The notes under the pieces were generated by a model. The model saw only the letters and a list, made by a program, of their open reading frames with translations. It made no database searches and was not told where the DNA came from. Below, in pieces: positions 57,061 through 64,000 of a stretch of DNA of 64,000 nt (the first letter of the stretch is position 1; each line of letters opens with the position of its first letter). Origin of the DNA: Humulus lupulus (Eukaryota; Streptophyta; Magnoliopsida; Rosales; Cannabaceae); contig NC_084802.1 of the NCBI RefSeq assembly GCF_963169125.1, positions 114,952,903 through 115,016,902 of the forward strand, written 5' to 3'. A program made the position numbers and the translations under genes.

Positions 57061-57884
57061 CCTATGATTTCCCTATCCTGGACGATTTTCAGGGCTCCAA
57101 ACCCTAGCATAGGAAATTTTAGGTTTGTAAAACCCTAGGTCGACCACTTCTTTGAGATTCACTAGCCTGGCGATTGTCAGTGTTCAAAACCCTAGCATAG
57201 GCAATTTCAGGCTTGTAAAATTCTGACCTAGGCCGACCGCTCTTAGGTTCCCTGGGTCTGGCGATTTCCAGGCTTATAAACATTAGGGTTGGGCGATTTT
57301 CAGTGTTTTAGATCCAGGCATAGACGATTTCCAGGGATGTAAATTCCATCATGGGCCTACCACCCCTAGGGTTTCCATCATGGGCCGACCGGCTCTAGGG
57401 CTTCCCTTGCATTTCCCTTGCCTTATGCAACTTCCTAGCTTACATATCCTATCACGGGTCGAGCACCCTAGAGTTTCCATCATGGGCCGACCACCCCAAG
57501 GGCTTCCTTAGCCTAGGCAATTTGCAGGGCTACGCGATCCAACCCTAGACTGCACTCCTATGCCCTGAGCGATTTCTAGGGTCCCCAGTCCTGGGTGGTC
57601 AACCCAAACCTTAGCATAGGCCCACCACCACTCTCCTTGGACAACTTCAAGGGATCTAGGGTCTAGTGTGGTGGGCCCAAGCATGGGTCGACCACCTGGG
57701 GACCCTAAAAATATTTTCTCCTTCTTTATTGATCTCTTTGTGGTCTTCCTTGTACTGTATAATTTATTGGAGACTTGAACCTTAGTCCTCTGGCATTTTT
57801 CTCAGGTTTGCATCCCTAGGGTGGTCGGCCTAAGGTGGTAGGCTGACCACCGAGACTTATTGCAACACCCTTTGCATTGGGATA
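57061..57884 (+). repeat. Degenerate repeats in the leader or first intron of the Tat-D antisense gene
   Basis: Strings such as CTGGCGATTGTCAGTGTTC, AACCCTAGCATAGGCAATTT, CAGGCTTGTAAAA and GGCCGACCACCCC recur at 40-90-base intervals with many changes. No reading frame is supported. Confidence 0.6.
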
Positions 57885-60070
57885 CTAGTCGGGTTCCCCC
57901 ATCACTCTTTTTCTAAGCGAGAACATACCAAGGGCTCTAATCGCCAGGCTACTCATCCTCAGGAGTGTTCTATTCATAGGTTCTGGCCTAAGGTGGTTCG
58001 CCCTCCTTCCAAGAGCAAGACAGTCTCGCCAGCTGTGCAGCAGAAAAAGAGACAACAAAAAGAGTTCCATTCATCAGATTATGGGGCCACCTTTGCTAGT
58101 GATATCATATGGAAATCGGTTGAGAAGCCTCGCCCTGCTAGTTAGAAGGTGGTTTGGTTTAAAGGGGCTGCCTCTGACATGACTGAAGAGAAGGTAAAGA
58201 ACTTGAGGAAAACCTTTGACCTTTCTGGTGTATCTATTACTATCCCTGGTCCAAATGACAGAGCTGAGAACCCCCCTTTCAGTATGTGCGCCTGGACACG
58301 TTCTACCATCATGTCTGGCGCCCTACTTCCTCTTCACCCATACTTCCAGAGCGTTGTAGATTATTTTGGTATTAGTCCTTCTCAACTGGCTCCCAATGTG
58401 ATCTTGGTGTTATTTGTGTTTTACATTATCTATCATAAAAGAAAATGGGCTGCTCCAGTGCCTCACGAGAACCAATACTTACTTGTCCTGAAGACGAACC
58501 CTTCTCAGCACAACTCGGAGTATTTCCACTTCCACCATTATACGAGTGAGGGTACCGATACCTTTTCGGAAGAGATCTCAGAAAATAACAAGGTATTTTG
58601 ATATGCCGACAACTATTTCTTCACTAAGGATGCAGAGGCCAACTACTCCAAGTTTAAGCACGTAGGGCCTTTTTATAGATCACTCCCGACCCAGGCTATG
58701 ACAGTTAGGGTCAAGGCATTGATTGCCATGAACCTTGAGGAGAAGAATTTCAAGACCCTCGTTACTTTAGAGAACCTTAGGAAGATCATTTTTTTCCTCC
58801 TACAATAGCCGATGGTCCCGAGCCCGTGAATGCTATAGACTCCCTGGGACCTATTCATGTTGAGGAGGTACCCTCTTTACCTGTGCTAGCTAGACAGGAG
58901 GGTGATAAGGTGGGTGCATCTATCGCATATTCATCGCTTACTTTGGATGACTTTGATGAGACTATGTTTGAGCCTGAATTTCATTTAGAAGGTTGGACAC
59001 TTTATCCCCTTTATTTTATGATTCCTCTATGCTTGATATCCTTCTAACATTTGATCTTCTTTTGCAGGTTCACACATGTTCGGCTTTGTCCATACCCAGT
59101 GGAGGTCGACTCTCATCGAGGCCAGTCCTTCTGTCCGAGCGGCTAAAAGGGCCAGGGTTGAGGCTGAGTTGATAATGGAGGTTCCTTCTGAGGTGCCTCC
59201 CCCGGCTCCTTTGGTGTTTAGTCCTGTCCCAGAGGTAGAGCCATCCTTTCCTACACCAGTTTCTCCAATCTTCATTGATGTGGGTGCCTCCTATTCTACG
59301 CATGTTCCCTTATCTGAGCCACAACAGTCTGCCATACGGAATCTAGGTGCCATCATGGACCAAGCGTCCCATCTGGAGCAGACAACAACAACTTTTAATG
59401 GGATTAAGATTGATAACTTAAGCACCATCCTCACGAAGTCACTCCTTGGCATTCAGAGTGTAAGTCCTCTACAATTTTCTTCTTATCTGGTTAGCTTGTG
59501 TGCTGACGTTTATCTAACACTTTCGCAGGCGTTGATGTTGGTCTCCCATGTCCGTGATAGGTCTATAGAGTATACCTCTACACTTTCCAACATTTTTTCT
59601 AAGCTTAAAGTTGTCCGCCAGGAGGTGCTGGACCTTAGGCGCGTTCTTCGCTCTAGGGATGTAGACATTGCTTTAAAAGATGAAGAGATCGACACTCTTC
59701 GTAGTACTGTGGAGCTCAAACAGTAGGAAGTGACCGAGTTGACTCTCAGGATAACCCAGACGGAGGGGAAACTTACCGATCAGCTCCAATAGTCTAAAGC
59801 TTAGAAAGAGAAGCTAATTGCTGACATGGACCAACTGCGGAAGGATGCTCTTGTCGAGAAGGAGAAAGAGGTCATGGCTGCCCGGAACAAGGCTCGAGAG
59901 GAGTATTCAAAGAAAGCTTTCTCTTGCTTCTACTTCATCTGGAAGTCCAACGAAGATTTGAACTTGGATTTCCTCCCCGAGAAGACATGAACAAAGGAGC
60001 TTAGGAAGTGTCTAGCTCGCAAGGCTGCCGAGGGTCACGGTGGTCTTTCATATGATACTCCTTGCACTAG
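57885..60070 (+). pseudogene. Tat-D antisense gene (putative gypsy-type transposon protein)
   Basis: The best part starts at 58149: a 150-codon frame with RKTFDLSGVSITIPGPND, LLPLHPYFQSVVDYFGISPS and QLAPNVILVLFVFYIIYHKR. The motif PLHPYF---VDYFGISPSQLAPN is the core of Pfam Transposase_28. A TGA at 58599 interrupts it, and the frame continues as YADNYFFTKDAEANYSKFKH, TQAMTVRVKALIAM and TLENLRKIIFF to 58806. Further exons are 59059-59458 (acceptor TTTTGCAG, donor GTAAGT) and from 59529 (acceptor CTTTCGCAG). The last encodes a long coiled coil and ends with KKAFSCFYFIWKSNEDLNLD at about 59920 and a final stop near 60072. Stops at 59724, about 59790 and 59801 disrupt the coil. Function unknown. 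Confidence 0.72.
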
Positions 60071-60745
60071 TTAGTCTTCTTTTTTGTCTTCTGTTCTTTG
60101 TCTTTCCTTTTGTGCCATTGGTGGGGCACCTTGTACTTGACAGTTTTTACATATGACATTTTATGCCTTTATACTGTTTTGTTATGAGTACTCAGTGTAT
60201 TGATTGAAATTTTTTATTTCCAATGCTTACTAAGTATATCTACTCACAACCCTCATTGGTTCAGGTATCAGTATACTCTGAACACATGTATTTCACGACC
60301 CATACTAACCTTACTCTTTTATGTTTTTCATGCTAACAACCATGGCAATGTGAGTAGTATGATACTTCACAAAGTACGATGAACAAAATAGGTTAGGTCG
60401 ACCACCCCATGGGTGATAGGCGGACAACCCTATAGGGTTGATGGATTGGCCGACCACCCTATAAGGGACATGGCTAGGAGTCTCCTCACCAATGCCTTTT
60501 TTGTTTTTGTTTTTTGCACTTTTGAAACATATATTGAACAAATATCCTAGAAAAACTTGAGCTTGCTTAGTACTTAAGGTCACATCCTCATTGCTTGTGT
60601 ATACCATGATTGGTATGTACGATATGCCCCCCAAGTGATCATGGGTTTAAAAGCCTTGGTCACTTGCTGCTATACCATGCCTTGCTTCGAGTGTTTAGAC
60701 ACGTAGTACTATCATTTTCACCCAATGATGCAAGCAGCAAATGCT
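60071..60745 (-). other. Tat-D spacer
   Basis: No gene. CGACCACCC motifs recur at 60397-60460. The minus-strand PPT-like GATCACTTGGGGGGCATAT (60622-60640) parallels those of Tat-1 and Tat-C. Overlapping short frames on both strands show no family resemblance. Confidence 0.5.
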
Positions 60746-62264
60746 TGTCCCTCGTTGCTCCAAATTCCCTAATATGGCTTAGTGCCTGGATTAGGGGCCG
60801 GGAGGCAATAATTAAATTAATAAGATTATTATGTGTTATGAGCATGTTATTATGTGAATTGTATCATGATATGATTATGCTTTCATGTTTAGGTGTATTA
60901 AATATGCATGTGGGTCTGTTTCTTATTCGAAGGGCATTTTAGTAATTTTGGCTCGTTATGGGTATATTTGAATATATATATATATGTGTGCATATATTTG
61001 ATTTATGTGTGAGACCACATTATTATGTGGATATATATTTGGAATATTCGGCATGAGGCGATCCTAGTGAGCAAATTAGCGAAAAAGTCTCAACGGGAAT
61101 AAATACCCGACTCGGGGTGAGCCTAGAGGTAATTTGGTAATTTAGCACATTACTGGGAATTATTGGATAGTGGGGATTTATTTGGAGATATTGGGAGTAA
61201 TTATGCAATATTGGTGTAATTTGAGGATTAGCGGGAAACTATGGAAAATGACCATTTTTCCCTTTGGGGCGTTAAGGAACTAAGAGAGGGCTAGGGGCAT
61301 TTTGGTCATTTTGACCCCTAGAATTGACTAAGGCTGGTGGAAGTGTTCTAAACTAAGGAAAATAGAAAAGAAACTCTCACATTTCCCTCTATTTCTCCCG
61401 TAGCTCTCTCTCTCTCTCTCTTCTTTTGGGTTTCTGAAGAAGGAAATCTTGGGTTTTGAAGGATTTGAGCTAAGATTAGCTTGGGGAATCATTGGACAGT
61501 CATTAAGGTAACAATTTTTTAACTTTGGACCTCTGAATTTTTGAATTCGGTTTTGAAGGATTAAGCTAGGATTAGCTTGGGGAATCATTGGACAGTCATT
61601 AAGGTAACAATTTTTTAACGTTGGACCTCTGAATTTATGAGTTCTTACTCTATTTTTATGGTGTTTTGAGATTGAGAGTTTGAGGATGGATTTTGGGGAT
61701 TTTTTGGAATTTGAGGAAAAAATGATTAGGTTTTGTTGCTTTTGATGAGTAGATTGGATTTCTATGGTTAATTCTGGGTTTGGACGTAGTCAGGGATGGA
61801 TTTTTGGAGATTTGGCTTGGGGAAATTCGAAGAGAAAAACCCAGAATTTTGAATTTCTGGTATCAATGCTGTAGCACTAGGTTGGGAGCACTACTGCGCT
61901 AGGCTGTGTCTTTGGGGGATAAAGTTTCTGACTATAGCACTGTAGCGCCCAATATGTATCGTTGTAGTGCTACTCAGCTATCAGAAATTGAGTTTTGGTA
62001 CTTTTTAGGGTTTTTTCTCAGGGGCTCGGGGGACGATTTCACCATCCCGTTTGGTGGAATTGGAGGTCCCGGGAGCATGAAATTGGACCTGGGGTTCGTT
62101 TATGGAATCAAATGTTGATAAGACATTATCTATGGGTTGTGACTAGGTTGTCGCTAAGGCTCAGGATGGGATCATACTCGAGGGTCGCATACATCCAGTG
62201 CTTGGACCAAAGGTAAGAAAATTGCACCCGATGCGTGAGATACATGATTACAGCTTGGCCCTGT

Positions 62265-62535
62265 TGTTTAAACTATTATGATTAGGGCTTAACCCAATTG
62301 TTAAATGTAATATGACTAGGGCTTGGCCCAATTGTTAAATGTATTATGACTAAGGCTTGGCCCAATTTCTAAGTGTGTTATGATTAGGGCTTGGCCCTGT
62401 TGTTGAATGTATTACGATTAGGGTTTGGCCCAGATATTAAATGTATATGATTAGGGCTCGGCCCAACTGTTAAATGTAATGTTATTGGGGCTCGGCCCAA
62501 CTAGTAAATGTAAATAGGATTAGGGCTCGGGCCCA
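62265..62535 (+). repeat. 35-bp tandem repeat in LTR G
   Basis: Seven to eight copies of ATTAGGGCTTGGCCCAATTG plus TTAAATGTAATATG-like sequence. The GGGCT-GGCCCAA core recalls the unit of LTR A. Confidence 0.9.
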
Positions 62536-62689
62536 ACTAACGAGCATGATTATAATTATGTCTAAGTATATCTACTTTAGTATACTGTAATGCATTGTAA
62601 TTGTGTGTATGATGTATGTATTATATGGATGTTTGTTCTGGCTATGAAGCTCAATTTATAAGCCGAGAATCTGTCTGTTGCATCTAATT

Positions 62690-63105
62690 AGATCTTCGCT
62701 GGCTAGTCGAGGTATATTTGATTCAAAAAGAGGCTTGCCTTATGAGTCGAGGTATTAAAAAGGGCTCGCCTTATGACTCGAGGGATTAAAAGGTCTCGAT
62801 TTATGAGTTGAGGGGTTTACAAGGCTCGCCTTATGAGTCAAGGGATTGAAAGGGCTCGACCTTTGAGTAAAGGGGTTTACAAGGCTCACCTTATGAGTCG
62901 AGGGGTTTATGAGGCTCGAATTATAAGTCAAGAAAATACAAGGTCGGCTTATAAGTCGAGGACTTAACATGACGTCTTATAAGTTGAGGGGTTACAAGAC
63001 CAGCTTATAAATAAAGGGATTATAAGGCCCGACTTTTAAGTCCAGGGGTTCACAAGGCTCGACTTATGAGTCGAGGATTTGTAAGGCTCGGCTTATCAAT
63101 CATGT
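62690..63105 (+). repeat. 31-bp tandem repeat in LTR G
   Basis: About twelve copies of AAGGCTCGCCTTATGAGTCG followed by AGGGGTTTACA-like sequence, decaying toward the right. A 71-codon minus frame at 62755-62970 is a translation of this array. Confidence 0.9.
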
Positions 63106-63735
63106 TCAGCATTATGCGTGCTGATCGCAGGCCGTTATGGCTAGGCCACCCTGAAAGTGCATTATGCATTTGGTTGGCTCGGATGCCATATGAATGAATG
63201 GGAGTGCGACACGCACTTGTGTGACCCTATGTTCATTAATTGGTGCGGTGTGTATGCTTATTTCAGTTATCATTGTCAAGCATGTTGTTATATTCTGTTG
63301 GCCATCTGAGTTTGTTAATATGTTTTCTTACTGAGTATTTTGGCTCACGGGTGCTTTGTGGTGCAGGTAAGGGTAAGGAGATGCTTGGCGAACCATGAGT
63401 TGGAAAGCGTTAGGGTTGGTGTGTACATATGATGTCTGCTCGATCGCCACAGCCGAGGTATCGCAGGGAGACTAGGGTTGGACCCTATTCTGCTGCATTG
63501 GTCGGCTTGTTTTGTATTCCCTAAGTTGTAAACAAAATTTTAAACTTGTATTTTGGGATCCCATGTAAAGACTAATGTTTTGTTTAATGAAAATGTTTAT
63601 GTCTTGACTAAAATTTTAAATACCTGAACCCTTAGTGGCTTAATCACATGTTTTAGTACAAACGACTCGTTTAGCAAGTCTAGCACTAATTTTAAACACA
63701 CTTGGTAATAGACCATATAGGAGGGTGTTGCAACT

Positions 63736-63752
63736 TTGTATCAGAGCTGCCA
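63736..63752 (+). other. Primer binding site of chromovirus G (initiator Met tRNA type)
   Basis: TTGTATCAGAGCTGCC begins four bases after the LTR end. It differs at one position from TGGTATCAGAGC, the complement of the 3' end of plant initiator Met tRNA, which primes minus-strand synthesis in most plant LTR elements. Confidence 0.82.
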
Positions 63753-64000
63753 AGGTTTAAGGGTTTCTGATGATGGATTGGGCATGTACACTTACAACTA
63801 AAGACAAGCTCGACTCAAGGTTCGGTAACTATTAATATAGTTATGTGTGCAATTGTTTAAATGAAATGTATATGCCTTACCTGCTTGTTTAAATAGAAAG
63901 CATGAGCTATTTTGATAGGGCATGGCCCTTGACTACTGTACGCATGTTAAAGATGTGCTTATTGTCACAAAAGCTGCTTGTAAATGCGGTAGGATTGCTT
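63753..64000 (+). other. Leader of chromovirus G
   Basis: No gene yet. It resembles 22949-23060 of copy D (TTATGTG-GCAATTG / TTATGTGCTTAACTG, AAATAGAAAGCATGAG / TTAGGGAGCATGAG, GATAGGGCATGGCCCTTGA / GATAGAGCCTGGCTCTTGA). Confidence 0.65.

Larger units (their letters stand above)
55526..60745 (-). mobile_element. Inverted Tat-lineage relic Tat-D
   Basis: From low to high coordinates: LTR (minus strand, left end not exactly placed), PPT at 56414-56426, promoter and leader of the antisense gene, the gene itself on the plus strand (57885-60065), then a spacer cut off by LTR G at about 60746. Pol is absent. Confidence 0.68.
60746..63732 (+). repeat. 5' LTR of chromovirus G
   Basis: The start is altered (TGTCCCTCGTTGCTCCAAATTCC in place of TGTAACGACCCAAATTTCC), so the edge is uncertain by about 15 bases; the end is GAGGGTGTTGCA. 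The block TAATATGGCTTAGTGCCTGGATTAGGGG, the donor-like GACCAAAGGTAAGAAAATTG (GT at 62213) and the acceptor-like TTTGTGGTGCAGGTAAGG (63355) are present. A 70-base piece (AGGATTAGCTTGGGGAATCA to TTGGACCTCTGAATTT, about 61470-61545) is repeated directly at 61567-61634. Confidence 0.82.
60746..64000 (+). mobile_element. 5' end of a chromovirus (copy G), continues past the window
   Basis: A 3.0-kb LTR is followed by a primer binding site and a leader similar to that of copy D. Because the primer binding site is intact and no decay is evident at the LTR end, this may be a better preserved element; gag should begin a few hundred bases beyond the window edge. Confidence 0.85.

Noticed and set aside
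62265..63105. Regular repeats resembling a CRISPR or satellite array
   Set aside because: They are contiguous tandem repeats inside LTR G and lack spacers; the array length is too short for an independent satellite.

Overview
This window looks like a heterochromatic, repeat-packed stretch of a flowering-plant (probably dicot) nuclear genome. I see no intact cellular gene, tRNA, rRNA or CRISPR array. Nearly every base can be placed in a transposable element, and most elements are broken and nested in one another. The species cannot be fixed from the sequence alone.

Layout. 1-1353 is the 3' end of a DNA transposon (CACTA-like) with a spliced Ulp1-type protease gene and an array of subterminal inverted repeats. 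1382-3630 is a solo LTR with a perfect CATAT target duplication. 3631-4830 is the 3' end of a Tat-lineage Ty3/gypsy element. About 4870-10472 is a 5'-truncated SIRE-type Ty1/copia element: pol relic, extra downstream reading frame, four polypurine tracts, 3' LTR. 10473-39581 is one 5'-truncated Tat-lineage element (Tat-1). It is split by a solo LTR at 12124-17163 (itself split by an inverted solo LTR at 12562-14944) and by a complete but dead Tekay/Del-type chromovirus at 19343-34088. That chromovirus carries a copia-type LTR inside its 5' LTR and a 4.6-kb, internally deleted gypsy element inside its 3' LTR. 39731-45853 is an inverted Tat relic (Tat-B) split by a solo LTR. 45854-49935 is an inverted 3' half of a chromovirus. 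49936-54480 is another inverted Tat relic (Tat-C). 54481-55525 is an unassigned AT-rich piece. 55526-60745 is a fourth inverted Tat relic (Tat-D). 60746-64000 is the 5' LTR, primer binding site and leader of a chromovirus that runs off the window.

How the parts relate. The chromovirus LTRs form one family (TGTAACG...CGTTACA ends, 2.2-3.0 kb, 5-bp target duplications). Across the copies they share a splice-donor-like and a splice-acceptor-like block, and the interval between the blocks is filled by different tandem repeats in different copies. The Tat elements share a second layout: pol on one strand, then a PPT-like motif, then a multi-exon gene on the opposite strand with its own TATA box and leader, then the 3' PPT and LTR. 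The two most noteworthy signals are that antisense gene, seen in four divergent copies, and the intron-like cassette in the chromovirus LTRs. All reading frames have stops, frameshifts or insertions, so nothing here looks able to move by itself.
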